From positions 1-64,000 of IMG/VR virus record IMGVR_UViG_3300021371_000009: a DNA stretch of 64,000 nucleotides. One strand, given 5' to 3'. This document shows, in pieces, positions 34,403-44,400 of this stretch. Source of the stretch: a virus. A program made the translations under genes and the position numbers. The first letter of the stretch is position 1. Each line of letters opens with the position of its first letter. Below the pieces are notes generated by a model. It was not told the DNA's origin. It was given only the letters and a program-made list of their open reading frames with translations, and did no database searches.

Positions 34403-34919
34403 TAAGATTAAAACCTAAGTCAGATAACTCTGAAACGGTCATAAAACCACCTTGAAAAATAACTGGCGGAGATGTAGTAGCAATCTGACATTGTATTTCT
34501 TGTTTATTATTACTGACTAATTGATATAGATGGTTTAAATATACTGTTGATCCTGTTCCATAAACTCTAAAGTTCTGTCTACCATTTGCTTCGCCAAACT
34601 GTTGGTTTTGATGGGAGTGGTCGCCGGATCTTTGTTGATTTAGTCCAACAATATCTCTTATCAAATGTTCTTCTTGACCATTAATCATCAATCTGAGTTT
34701 ACCTGCATAAAATCCAGCGGCCAGGTTACCGGTTAGTTGAGCAGAACCTGTTACTACTACTTCGATTATATTTTTTGGGTCATTTGGTGTGAAGTCTAAT
34801 TGGTCACCCCAATTGGTAAAAGTAGAACTAGAAGTTGAAGCATCAGTCATATCCATGCCATAATGCGAAACTAGAACTGATCCATAAACCGCTCTTTTAC
34901 TCACTTTCTTTAATGCCAT
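34398..34919 (-). CDS. paralogue array member 2: virion protein, fibre/decoration-like (173 aa)
   Basis: Begins MALKKVSKRAVYGS; has FTPNDPKNIIEVVVTGSAQL, HSHQNQQFGEANGRQNFRVYG and a final MTVSELSDLGFNLT, nearly parallel to member 3. The two share QNQQFGE and GRQN motifs. The gene starts about 20 bases after member 1 with short spacing, indicating a single transcript. Confidence 0.65.
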   Translation of the reverse strand: MALKKVSKRAVYGSVLVSHYGMDMTDASTSSSTFTNWGDQLDFTPNDPKNIIEVVVTGSAQLTGNLAAGFYAGKLRLMINGQEEHLIRDIVGLNQQRSGDHSHQNQQFGEANGRQNFRVYGTGSTVYLNHLYQLVSNNKQEIQCQIATTSPPVIFQGGFMTVSELSDLGFNLT

Positions 34920-34939
34920 GTTATAAAGTTCCTATTATA

Positions 34940-35467
34940 TTAGTTTACATAGTTGTTACTTGGTGTTCCTGTTACGATACCTCCAGCAACTTCTTTTACC
35001 ATGATAAACCCATCTCTTCCTTGTAAGTTACCACCTCCATCATTATTACTTCTATTTGCTTGTATAGTACATGTTTGTAAGTTTGTAGTTCCCGGTAAAT
35101 GTCTATGATAAAGACTTACAGATTTACCTTCTCTACGACTGTTCGCTGAATTGTATGCCCTATCGAAAACAGAAACAGATGCGGCATCATTAATTGTATA
35201 TTCTGTTTGACCATTAACATCTAGATATAAATTTACCTCGGCGCTATCAAATGTTCCATCATTTGGTGCCCCACTATCTGCATTATTACTAAGTGTTCCA
35301 GTAAATCTACATTCCAAAATAGAGTCCGCATATTCTGGAGTTATTGTGATATTATCCCAATTTGCAATGGACGTTGCCGCGTGATCCAAGTTACCCATAT
35401 CTTTATAACGAACTTGAACGATAGTCGCTCCATACACAATGTGTTTAGTTAATTTTGTCAGTGCCAT
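34940..35467 (-). CDS. paralogue array member 1: virion protein, fibre/decoration-like (175 aa)
   Basis: Begins MALTKLTKHIVYGA; has ITPEYADSILECRFTGTLS, a more divergent middle (NSRREGKSVSLYHRHLPGT), and C-terminal FIMVKEVAGG. It is the most diverged member but keeps the N-terminal and SILE motifs, so it belongs to the family. It is the first gene of the array after the large repeat protein. Confidence 0.65.
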   Translation of the reverse strand: MALTKLTKHIVYGATIVQVRYKDMGNLDHAATSIANWDNITITPEYADSILECRFTGTLSNNADSGAPNDGTFDSAEVNLYLDVNGQTEYTINDAASVSVFDRAYNSANSRREGKSVSLYHRHLPGTTNLQTCTIQANRSNNDGGGNLQGRDGFIMVKEVAGGIVTGTPSNNYVN

Positions 35468-35479
35468 TTTTATTACCCT

Positions 35480-37858
35480 TTAAATAAATCTTACAACTTC
35501 AAGTTTTTGCTCATTGACAGGTATAGATGTCATATACAACTTATTACCCACAATTACATATTGAGTTGGGTCTTGTAACTCTCCCTCTAAGAACACTAGA
35601 AGTTTTTGTTCGTTATATGTATCTTGCACAGTTCCGAATGAATGCTTCTCAAATACAAGTTCTCCCATATCAAAAATCTGCTGTGAACCATTACACTTGA
35701 ATACTAGTTTCTTCGTTTCTAAGTCAGTCTCACTTGAAGTTCCTGAGTATGTTGTAATGTCGAAAATACCTTGCACTTCAATAAACGCATCTTGAGAAGG
35801 TGCAGTATTAAATGTCAATGTAGTTCCACTCAAAGCATATTCTTCATCTCTAAGTACTTTACCATTGATTACTACAAGAACACCAAAGTCGTTAGGTGTA
35901 GTTGTTGAGGTGAATGGAATTGTGAATTGAGTAGCAGAACCAGTTCCTCTCAATACTACTTTTCTTCTATTTGTTGCCGCGACTTCTGTACACTTCAATA
36001 CTTTACAATCAATAACAGAACCGAATGCTGGATGTTCATCAAAGAAACATAACTTATTTTTCTCTACAAAGTAGGAATCATCATTCTGATATACACCATC
36101 AATATGAACAATAACACTATCGTCAGATGATGGATGTAATTCGATAAGACCAGTTGCTTCATCTAAAAGTCTAACAAACATGTGGTCACCAGCACCAGTT
36201 GATGCAATACCAGTCATTGTTACTGTCTTCGCGTCTTGTGTATTATGTCCGGCGCCGGGAGTAAGTGTTTCAAACATAATCAATTCGACTTTTACTGATT
36301 GGTCAGATGAACCAGGATTTCCCCCTAGTGTCAAAGTTTGACCAGATATTGACCATGTGTCTCTTGCCTGAATAATACCATCAACAATAACTAAGAACAT
36401 TTCTTCATTTGCGGCATTAGCAGACTGAGTTGAGAATGTTCCATGTCTGCTTGTATAACCAGATGCGGTTGTAAATGTATTTGCTGAACCGTTCGATGTC
36501 CATGTTGCACGACTAATTGCTGTGTCTGCTAATAGTGAAACATCATCGTTACCTATCAGACTTTTCATGTCTCTGATTTCAATTTTAGGTGCTTGGTCAT
36601 CAACGCCAACTCTAGAACCAATATTTACTATTTGATTTGATGCTCCAGAACCTTCATTGAAGTCTGCAGAAACTACAGTGTACTCATCATAAGGTTGAAT
36701 AATACCATCAATAGCAACAATCAAATCTGCTTCATCAGTTGATAAGTCATAAGTTGTTTCTTTTTGATATACGTTATTTGTAGTATCCCAGTGATGATTG
36801 TTTACATCAAAGTATTGCTGACCTTCATTATCTGTGATTGCAGTGATAGTCAATGTCGCATCATTAGTTGAACCAGATTGAATGATTGTCAATACTTCGT
36901 TATTCTGATAGTTGTATGCAAATTCACCATTTGCTAAGTCGGTATTGATTGTAACACCAGTTACAATACCACCAGCGGCGGTGATGTTTACTCTGAATCC
37001 TTGACCAGAACCGCCTCTTGCTTCTAGATTGTTTGCTGATGTATATCCTGAAGTACCAGCGTTTGTTGGTCCACTAATAGTTGTTGGTTGACCATTAATG
37101 TTTTTACCCATCAGAACTCTTCGGTTAAGATTGGTATACATTGTGCTTTTAAGACCTCTAAATTCAATTGGTGTATTTTCAGTCAATACACTTTCATGAA
37201 CATACTTATATTCGTTTACAAGAGCATACTCATTATGATTAGACATTACAGATGCACTTGCGCCGCCTCTAAAGACAAGAAGATTGTGTTCAGCATCAGT
37301 CTTTTGATGCATAGGAACAATATTCTGCAATCCATCGGTGATTGCTCTTGTTCTTACAATTGCTAGACTGTTTGATGCTTGCACATTACCAGATGGATCA
37401 ATAACATCATAGATACCTCTGATTTCAAGTTCAGTATTAATTGAGGGAACTTGTGTCAAAACTACTTTATTTGCAAATAGAACATAATCTTTATCTTGAA
37501 GAATATCACCATTTTTAGTAACAATAATTGAATACTCATCAGGTGGTGTAAATCCACAATCGAATATTCTTTGTGTACCATCACACAAATATATTTTACT
37601 TCTTACAGATTGAAACTCGGATGCTTTCAGTGCTTGAATAATTACTTCTGCGCCGTCTGCCGGTGCATCTGAAAGAAGTACTTTATTAGGATGTTTGAAT
37701 ACAAAATCTTGGTCGTTTAGATACACACCATCAATATACACCGACATTTGATTGTCGCTGAGTGGTATGAATTCTGTTGTAAATATCTTACGAATCCCAT
37801 CGGCAATAAACCTTTGAGTTCTGATATTATTTCCTTTAGTTCTTCCGATGTAAGGCAT
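35480..37858 (-). CDS. large repeat-containing virion/fibre protein (792 aa)
   Basis: At least seven copies of a ~65-residue beta repeat follow the plan 'hydrophobic-V-x-x-(N/D)G-x-x-L-x-x-x-x-Y ... L-x-F-x-x-x-P ... I-E-V': VYIDGVYLNDQDFVF, IIVTKNGDILQDKDYVL, IVDGIIQARDTWSI, VHIDGVYQNDDSYFV, VVINGKVLRDEEYAL and VFLEGELQDPTQYVI are examples. Such a beta ladder suits an elongated tail fibre or adaptor. It is preceded by a small virion protein. The exact role is unknown. Confidence 0.7.
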   Translation of the reverse strand: MPYIGRTKGNNIRTQRFIADGIRKIFTTEFIPLSDNQMSVYIDGVYLNDQDFVFKHPNKVLLSDAPADGAEVIIQALKASEFQSVRSKIYLCDGTQRIFDCGFTPPDEYSIIVTKNGDILQDKDYVLFANKVVLTQVPSINTELEIRGIYDVIDPSGNVQASNSLAIVRTRAITDGLQNIVPMHQKTDAEHNLLVFRGGASASVMSNHNEYALVNEYKYVHESVLTENTPIEFRGLKSTMYTNLNRRVLMGKNINGQPTTISGPTNAGTSGYTSANNLEARGGSGQGFRVNITAAGGIVTGVTINTDLANGEFAYNYQNNEVLTIIQSGSTNDATLTITAITDNEGQQYFDVNNHHWDTTNNVYQKETTYDLSTDEADLIVAIDGIIQPYDEYTVVSADFNEGSGASNQIVNIGSRVGVDDQAPKIEIRDMKSLIGNDDVSLLADTAISRATWTSNGSANTFTTASGYTSRHGTFSTQSANAANEEMFLVIVDGIIQARDTWSISGQTLTLGGNPGSSDQSVKVELIMFETLTPGAGHNTQDAKTVTMTGIASTGAGDHMFVRLLDEATGLIELHPSSDDSVIVHIDGVYQNDDSYFVEKNKLCFFDEHPAFGSVIDCKVLKCTEVAATNRRKVVLRGTGSATQFTIPFTSTTTPNDFGVLVVINGKVLRDEEYALSGTTLTFNTAPSQDAFIEVQGIFDITTYSGTSSETDLETKKLVFKCNGSQQIFDMGELVFEKHSFGTVQDTYNEQKLLVFLEGELQDPTQYVIVGNKLYMTSIPVNEQKLEVVRFI

Positions 37859-37875
37859 GTGTTACTTCTCTCTCT

Positions 37876-38211
37876 TTACGGTGTAAATTCTAGTGCATTG
37901 ACAACAACATCAAGAGAATTCGCTCTAGATGCTTTCACCTTTACAATCTCTCCATCGTTCAAGTTAATAGGTCGCTCCAAGGTTGCTCCTAAGTTTGCTT
38001 GAACTGGATAAAGATATGCTACATGAAACTCATTACCTGCTCCATCGTCAATAACAATATTAACGTACAAGTCTTCTAGGTTATATGTGTTTGTAATGTA
38101 GATTGAGTGAATGACCGCATACTTACCACTAGGTACCGTGTATAAAGTACTACCTGAACCTGTGGATGATGCTCCACTCACTTTTGTATTTTTAAATATA
38201 CCTGTTGCCAT
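37876..38211 (-). CDS. small virion protein (111 aa)
   Basis: Beta-rich protein beginning MATGIFKNTKVSGASS with YTVPSGKYAVIHSIYITN, a pattern common in short decoration or fibre-associated proteins. Similar in size and layout to the 111-residue protein at 40201-40536, which has YTTPSAIGKRSMIIGLEL and a like C-terminus, so they are probably distant paralogues. Behind a late promoter. Confidence 0.6.
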   Translation of the reverse strand: MATGIFKNTKVSGASSTGSGSTLYTVPSGKYAVIHSIYITNTYNLEDLYVNIVIDDGAGNEFHVAYLYPVQANLGATLERPINLNDGEIVKVKASRANSLDVVVNALEFTP

Positions 38212-38233
38212 TTTTACTTCCTATCTATATTCA

Positions 38234-38241
38234 TATTTATA
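38234..38241 (-). promoter_or_regulatory. late promoter TATAAATA before 37876-38211
   Basis: Minus strand TATAAATATGAA, about 23 bases before the ATG at 38211. Confidence 0.6.
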
Positions 38242-38245
38242 ATAC

Positions 38246-40198
38246 TTATGACATTGCAATTGCAAAGAAACCTAAGTCTTCGCCAAGTGCAGGTGGCGCA
38301 ACTAGACTTCTTGCTAGTTTCTTCAATGCTCCTCCATCAGAAGCATCAGCGATAATCAAGTCATCAGCATTCTGAACCGATGTTGCTCTTGGTAGACCAT
38401 TAACAATGTTTGTAACTGAACCAGTTGTGTCTAGTGAAGATGCCGCTACTGAACCTGCCGCAAGAGTGGTTGCAACTGACATTGTAGTATCTTGTAAATC
38501 TGTCATAGTTGATGATACTGTGCCAGTCACATCACCAGTCAAAGTAACTGTGAGTGATGGATCGTTCAATGCAACGTCAAGGTAAAATCTGTTATTAGCA
38601 TCATCATGATTTAGTGTAATGGTATTACCAGCACCCGGAAATGAACCACCCGTATTAGATGTATTTTCGAATGAACCAATATAGTCATACAATGCTTCAA
38701 CACCAGTTGCAGTAAGATTATCAAAGTCACGATTTGTCTTTGCATCAATCAGACCAGTAATTGTTGTGTAGAAGTTTGCATCATCGTTGATTGCCGCGGC
38801 GAGTTCGTTCAGTGTATCAAGTGCGCCTGGTGAACTATCAATGAGTTCTGAAATTGCTGTACGCACATAGCGCATTGTTGCAACTCTAGAGTTGTTCTGC
38901 GTTTGTGGATATGTTGCATATGTAAAGTTCACATATGGCGGAACGTGCATACAAGGACCACCACCTTCAGACAGTGTGATTGAACCACCACTCTCTGATA
39001 CAAATTGAGTTCTAAAACCATGTACTGTCAATGTGTCACCATTTATTTCCATAATTCTTGTCAATTGATTGTTTGCGGCATTTGTACAACCTTCAATCTT
39101 ACATACATCACCAACTGAGAATCCACTCATATCACCAGAATTTGATGATGCAATAGTACATGCAGTTTGCTCTGAGAAGTATTCTGGATCAGACAGAGGT
39201 GTAATTGTCAAGTTCGAACTTGCACTAAGTCTAACTGCTTCAGGTAGTCTCTTGTGTGCGTAGATAACTGTAGACTTCTGTTCACCATATGCGTTGTTGA
39301 TGTCTGTGCCAATAAGCAACTGGTCATCAGCACCCATAAACATGTCGCCATCAGTAAGACGCACAGTACCTAGAACATCACTATCGGAATCTGTTAAGTT
39401 CAATCTTGCTTGAGCGGCACTATCAGCATTGTTTTCATCTTGAATTGTAAATGTTGCGGCGCCAGACCCTGCCGCTTGGTCAGAGAATGTAATTGTTCCA
39501 TCAATCTTAACATCACCAACAATATGTAGAATTTCAGTAGGAGACGTTGTACCAATACCTACTTTTGAAGTTGCTGTGTTTACAAATAGCAGATTATCAT
39601 TGGCATTACCTTTAACATGAAAATCTAGTCCTACTTGTCCATCATTGATAGTTACTTCGTCAGGAGTGAGCATCATAATAGACTTGAGTGTTCCTCCCGC
39701 CATAACATTAAAGTCAAACTCACCTTCTTCTGCACCATCAGTAGGGTCTTTAATATGACCATACATTTCTGCATAAGTTACAGTTTCATCTGCAGAGTTC
39801 TTACCTTCTAACTTGAATTTACCTAATATATCATCAACGGCAGGAGTATTACTATCTCTTGTAAGAGTTATTGTAGGACTTGCTGTTGCACCATCGTCAG
39901 TGTGAAATATATTAATTCCCTCACCAACTATGTCAAGAGCAACAGTTGGAGATGCAACATTAATACCAATTCTGTCGTTTGTTGTATCGATTACAAGCGT
40001 ATCTGTGTCAAAGTTATGACTACCAGATGTTGCACTGTTTGTGATAACACCAGTCTGTGTCTGAGTTGTGTCAGTAATTGTCAGGTTAGTAGTAGTCGAT
40101 GCAGTATCATCAATACCTGTCGATTGAAAAGTGGTGATTGTACCACCATCAATTCTATTACCTGATACTCTTGGTTGCGCTCCTACATACTTCGCCAT
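38246..40198 (-). CDS. tail fibre protein (650 aa)
   Basis: It contains phage fibre signatures: VGIGTTSPTEILHIVGDVKI (near 210-230), AISELIDSSPGALDTLNELA and AAINDDANFYTTI, which occur in long tail fibres. The N-terminal MAKYVGAQPRVSG is typical of cyanophage fibres. Thr/Asp/Gly-rich beta repeats make up the shaft. It is likely a receptor-recognition fibre or its shaft; the T4 counterpart cannot be set. Confidence 0.75.
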   Translation of the reverse strand: MAKYVGAQPRVSGNRIDGGTITTFQSTGIDDTASTTTNLTITDTTQTQTGVITNSATSGSHNFDTDTLVIDTTNDRIGINVASPTVALDIVGEGINIFHTDDGATASPTITLTRDSNTPAVDDILGKFKLEGKNSADETVTYAEMYGHIKDPTDGAEEGEFDFNVMAGGTLKSIMMLTPDEVTINDGQVGLDFHVKGNANDNLLFVNTATSKVGIGTTSPTEILHIVGDVKIDGTITFSDQAAGSGAATFTIQDENNADSAAQARLNLTDSDSDVLGTVRLTDGDMFMGADDQLLIGTDINNAYGEQKSTVIYAHKRLPEAVRLSASSNLTITPLSDPEYFSEQTACTIASSNSGDMSGFSVGDVCKIEGCTNAANNQLTRIMEINGDTLTVHGFRTQFVSESGGSITLSEGGGPCMHVPPYVNFTYATYPQTQNNSRVATMRYVRTAISELIDSSPGALDTLNELAAAINDDANFYTTITGLIDAKTNRDFDNLTATGVEALYDYIGSFENTSNTGGSFPGAGNTITLNHDDANNRFYLDVALNDPSLTVTLTGDVTGTVSSTMTDLQDTTMSVATTLAAGSVAASSLDTTGSVTNIVNGLPRATSVQNADDLIIADASDGGALKKLARSLVAPPALGEDLGFFAIAMS

Positions 40199-40200
40199 GA

Positions 40201-40536
40201 TTAGATATCCTCTAGAATACTTGCAATAGCATTCAATGATGCTGATGCACTACTTGTCACTGCTAATTTATCACTTTCATTCAGTACAATCTTTTGTCCA
40301 CTAATAAATGATAGTGTTGAGTTTGCTGGAATGTTTATGTTGTTTCCTATTACTACATATGATGACGCGGAATCATCGTATATTTCAACATCTACAGTAA
40401 TAGCAGAAACAGTAACATTTGCCAGTTCTAGACCAATAATCATACTACGCTTACCTATTGCGGAAGGTGTAGTATACATATCAGTTCTAGCAGTTCCTAC
40501 TCCACTAGCAATTCTATTTTCGAAATCATTTGCCAT
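40201..40536 (-). CDS. small virion protein (111 aa)
   Basis: MANDFENRIASGVGTARTDM start, YTTPSAIGKRSMIIGLEL and beta strands to the end. Size and layout match the 37876 protein. It follows the fibre gene by two bases and precedes small fibre-like proteins. A late promoter (AATAAATA) lies about 21 bases upstream. Confidence 0.6.
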   Translation of the reverse strand: MANDFENRIASGVGTARTDMYTTPSAIGKRSMIIGLELANVTVSAITVDVEIYDDSASSYVVIGNNINIPANSTLSFISGQKIVLNESDKLAVTSSASASLNAIASILEDI

Positions 40537-40556
40537 TTTTTTCCTCTATTTTCTAC

Positions 40557-40564
40557 TATTTATT
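40557..40564 (-). promoter_or_regulatory. late promoter AATAAATA before 40201-40536
   Basis: Minus strand AATAAATAGTAG, about 21 bases before the ATG at 40536. Confidence 0.5.
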
Positions 40565-40904
40565 CAACAAATCCATGAGCATCTAAATCACTATCTGAAC
40601 CAAATACTGCGATAGGATGCATATCGTATGCTTGTGGTTCTGCTTCTGAAATACGAAATCTACCAATTTCATTCGCTAATTCATTATGTGCTTCTACAAA
40701 ACTTTCATTTGCATTTGGTCTAAGTGACGCATCAATACTTGTTATATCACCCAAATCTGATTGTATAACATTAGCGGCATTTACTAAGTTACTACCTAAG
40801 TCTGCGTTGATTCCATCTGGATCACCAACTGCATTACCTAAAGTATTAGTATTATTAAACCAATCTTTAAAACTAATCAGTCTTGTAAAATCAATAAGTG
40901 CCAT
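40560..40904 (-). CDS. small fibre-like protein (114 aa)
   Basis: Begins MALIDFTRLISFKDWFNNTN and has repeated helical motifs with NLGD-like turns (NLVNAANVIQSDLGD, HNELANEIGRF) like cyanophage short fibre-associated proteins. It overlaps nothing and lies two bases from the next similar protein. Role in fibre assembly is likely but unproven. Confidence 0.6.
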   Translation of the reverse strand: MALIDFTRLISFKDWFNNTNTLGNAVGDPDGINADLGSNLVNAANVIQSDLGDITSIDASLRPNANESFVEAHNELANEIGRFRISEAEPQAYDMHPIAVFGSDSDLDAHGFVE

Positions 40905-40906
40905 AG

Positions 40907-41188
40907 TTATGCAAACGCAATCAATACAGGTCTAGACAATGCATTAGCAGATGATAAGTTGTCTAAGTCTGTCTTCAACTCATTTAGTGAACCTACTAAA
41001 TTTGATTTCTGAGCAGTAGACAATGTAGTCAAATCTCCCTGTTCATTATCAAGTTCATTCACTGCGCCCACAACATCTGTAGCAGTTGTTGTCAATGATG
41101 CAGGATCACCTAAATTAGTAGAGATAATATTAGTCTTCTGTCTCCACTGTTCTAAACTGTCCGTTGTGTTTACTACTACTACTGCCAT
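40907..41188 (-). CDS. small fibre-like protein (93 aa)
   Basis: MAVVVVNTTDSLEQWRQKTN, followed by NLGDPASL and VGAVNELDNEQGDL; this 'L-x-x-W-R-x-K-T-N / GD / A-V-N-E-L' pattern occurs at the N-terminus of phage tail fibres. It is a short stand-alone copy. A GATAAATA late-promoter-like sequence (41249-41256) lies 60 bases upstream within the preceding gene. Confidence 0.6.
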   Translation of the reverse strand: MAVVVVNTTDSLEQWRQKTNIISTNLGDPASLTTTATDVVGAVNELDNEQGDLTTLSTAQKSNLVGSLNELKTDLDNLSSANALSRPVLIAFA

Positions 41189-41189
41189 A

Positions 41190-41414
41190 TTACTTCTCCA
41201 ATACTTGAATGAGCATACGTTTTATATCTCGCATTTCATCTTTAAGAGTATTTATCTCATCACACATATTCTGCACTTTCATCTTTTCAGACTTTTTAGC
41301 GAGTTGAACTGTCATGTATTTCTGATATTCAACAGAATTAGTGTTAATAACACCTTTGCTATTTTTCTCTCTAACTAGGTCAGGATGACCTTCTATTTGT
41401 ATAAAGTTTTTCAT
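41190..41414 (-). CDS. small coiled-coil protein (74 aa)
   Basis: A charged protein with a heptad-like C-terminal half (CDEINTLKDEMRDIKRMLIQ). N-terminal KNFIQIEGHPDLVREKNSKG. It lies between the giant baseplate/structural gene and the fibre-like genes and is close to both. It is probably structural or a chaperone; function is unknown. Confidence 0.6.
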   Translation of the reverse strand: MKNFIQIEGHPDLVREKNSKGVINTNSVEYQKYMTVQLAKKSEKMKVQNMCDEINTLKDEMRDIKRMLIQVLEK

Positions 41415-41415
41415 A

Positions 41416-44400
41416 TTACAGTGCCAATGCTATAACTCTAAGGTTCTTAATTTTAGGTACAAACGATGTATTTGTTGACTTCATAACAATCTTAATTGCA
41501 ACAGCAGAAAACTCTGCTAATCCTTCTACTAGATGTGTTCTCTCTCGGAAAACTGTAGGATCACCATCTGCGCTATCTGATATTTCAGTATCAACTTTTG
41601 CCCAAGGAATAGTTTCAAACTTTTGTTCAGTACCATCAGTAATTCTCTTATAGTATACATCAACAGTACAAGAAGCAGGTCTATTCATTTCATACAATAT
41701 CTTAATTGCTGTAGAAGGATTTTGAAGAGTAAATCTTCTAGTCACATAGTTTGCTAGATTACTTGCTCCCGCTGGAGCAATATCATGTAAATACTTTTCA
41801 TGCTGTACAATAGTGACTGCATTAGATGCCGCTTCATCAGTAGCAGGTACTGGTGTTGTTGTGATAGTTGCAGTTGTACCATCATTCTTATAATTACTAA
41901 TCAAGTACTTTTGATTGTTGCCAGAGTTTGCGGCACCCGATATTGTAATATACTTACCAATATCTAAAGTATCAAACAAATCTCTTGTTGCACTATTTGT
42001 TGTAGTAATATTACCATTTGTATTTGAGAATGCAACATTAGTATCTGCACTTACTGCAGTTCTATCATCATGTGTGCTTAGATTAACATCTGTTTCAACT
42101 CTATTATCAATTCTGTTTTGAATACAGCATAGAGATATACGCTGGGAATCAATCATTGGTGATACAAAATCATTCAGTGTATTGAATGTTGCTCTAATTC
42201 TAGCAGAGTAACCAACAGTTCCACTTTCATTTTCTTTGGATTCAATAATCATAGGTTCATCATATATTTGATTTTGATTTTCTTGTACTGGTTTAAATCC
42301 AGTGAAAATGTTTCCTGCTTTTTTCTGAACATTCATATCATATGTCAAAGATGATTGTGCAAAACGAATGTTTGTCAGAGTAGGTTGAATAATATCAGCA
42401 ATAAAGTTTCTAGTTGCTTGAACATTACCTCCCCCCACAGTATCACTAGATAATCCAGCAATACCATTTACAACATTTCCTGCAGTAACTTCGATAACAT
42501 AAGTGTCATTTGTTACAGGTCCCACAACAGTATGTTGCTTATTAAACTCTGTATGAGGTATACCGTTTGTGGTAGAGTTTGCGCCATAGAATCCAGGAGC
42601 AACATTAGCAATTGTCACTTTATCTCCAACTGAGAGACCATGATTTCTTTGCGTTACGCGAACTTTATTAGTGTTCGGTGCTGTTTCAAATGGGTTGTTA
42701 TTCAGAACAGTAAATCCATTTCTTACGTTCTTAAAGTCCATTACTGCAACATTACCCGTAAACAATGCACGATACATTGTCATTTTGATATCTCTAGTCT
42801 GATGAGGTGTCCATGTATTACCATTCTGAGACAAGAACATAGTACCAGTCAATGGGTTTCTAGAAATTGTTCTGTTGTCTCCGAGATTACTCTCGCCAAT
42901 ATCAGAGAAGAATACTTTACATCCAGGTTGGTCAACTTTAATCAAGATTGCATATGTTACATCGCCCGCTAAGAAGATTGGACTATCAAACACAACAGTT
43001 GTTGGAACAGTTGCATCAGTAGATACTTTCACATCTGCAACGTCAATTACTTTTTGTTGAATAATTTTTTCTGATGGGAACCCGTCTTTTGTGTTAACCA
43101 TCTGAATAATGATAGGTCTTGTACCTGCTTCATTGAAATACAAGTCAACTTTAGTAATCATAACACCATCTTTTGCTTCGTTAATCACAAAAGTTTGTGC
43201 TAGTGGATCGTGCTGACCGCAACCGCCGCCTGCACCAGAACCACCGCCGTCACCGCCGTCACCACCATCTGCAGATGGAGGCGGTTGAACTCTAGAAGTT
43301 CTTTGAAAGCGAGTTGAACCAGTAATGTTTCTTGAAATTTCGCGCTCTTCTTGTAATCGGTCACGAACAAATTCTGCTTGTCTAAGAGACAAGATAGTTT
43401 CTTCTCTTGTTTCGTTTATACCTGTTGCATGAAATATCTTTTCTGCTTTTGTAGTGTGAATACCAATTTCAATATTATTTGTATTATTATCAATAAATCT
43501 TAATGTTCTGTCACCAGTTCTAAATTTCACGGTATCAGTATTTGGAACTACAAATACACCAGTATAAGTACCTTCATTATCAGTGATATTATCATCACCA
43601 AACTGTTTTAAGTTTTTGTATATGTCTGTAGATGTACCATCTGATACACTATTAATTGCTGTGATTTCACACAAATTCTTTGCGCCTAAAGCATTGTCGA
43701 TTGTACCTGTAAGGTCATCTCCGATTGCAAAACCATTCTTGATATTTGAAACATGAAATGTATGAGGAAGTGTATCTGCTGTTTCTGTGTTTAGATGTCC
43801 AGCATAACTAACAACACCAGATGCTTGAAGTCTCGTTACAGTTCCTCCAGAAGTGTATGCAGTTACAGTGCCGATTGGTGTACCGGTTGCATCAAAATTT
43901 ACAATAGTAAATGTACTTGTGCCTGTATCTACACTTTCAACTCTATATTTGCCTTCATTTAGTTCTGTTGAACCTACAATATTTGCAAATTCAACTACAT
44001 GACCAACTGAAATACCTGATACACTAGATGCTGTAATAGTTACAGTATTACCAACTTTCGCTACATTTGATATTGAAGTTGCTGTGTGAACAGAGTTTCT
44101 TACAACATCTCCAAGAGCAAATGCAAGTGCAGGATATGCGATATCGGAATCTGGGTCTGCGAAAGTACCAAAGTAACGAGCATTGTCTGTGTCGAATTCA
44201 ACTCCAGGGTCTTGTAGTGGATCAAACTGAAAGTCTGTTCTGTTTGGAGCAGTCACAGTAAATTTATCGTCAGGTTTAACATATGCGTTCACACTAACAT
44301 TATCAAAGAATGCATTTACTTTAGTTCTAGGTTTCATGTTATCAATCTGAACATGAATTGGTATTTCACGCATATACGGAATCATAGACATATCTACAAT

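Noticed and set aside
41249-41256. GATAAATA box upstream of the 93-aa fibre-like gene
   Set aside because: It lies within coding sequence 60 bases from the ATG; it could be used but is not distinguished from chance in AT-rich DNA, so it was not given its own entry.
43200-43280. Low-complexity GC-rich repeat region
   Set aside because: It encodes the Gly/Asp linker of the giant baseplate protein; not an intergenic repeat or CRISPR.
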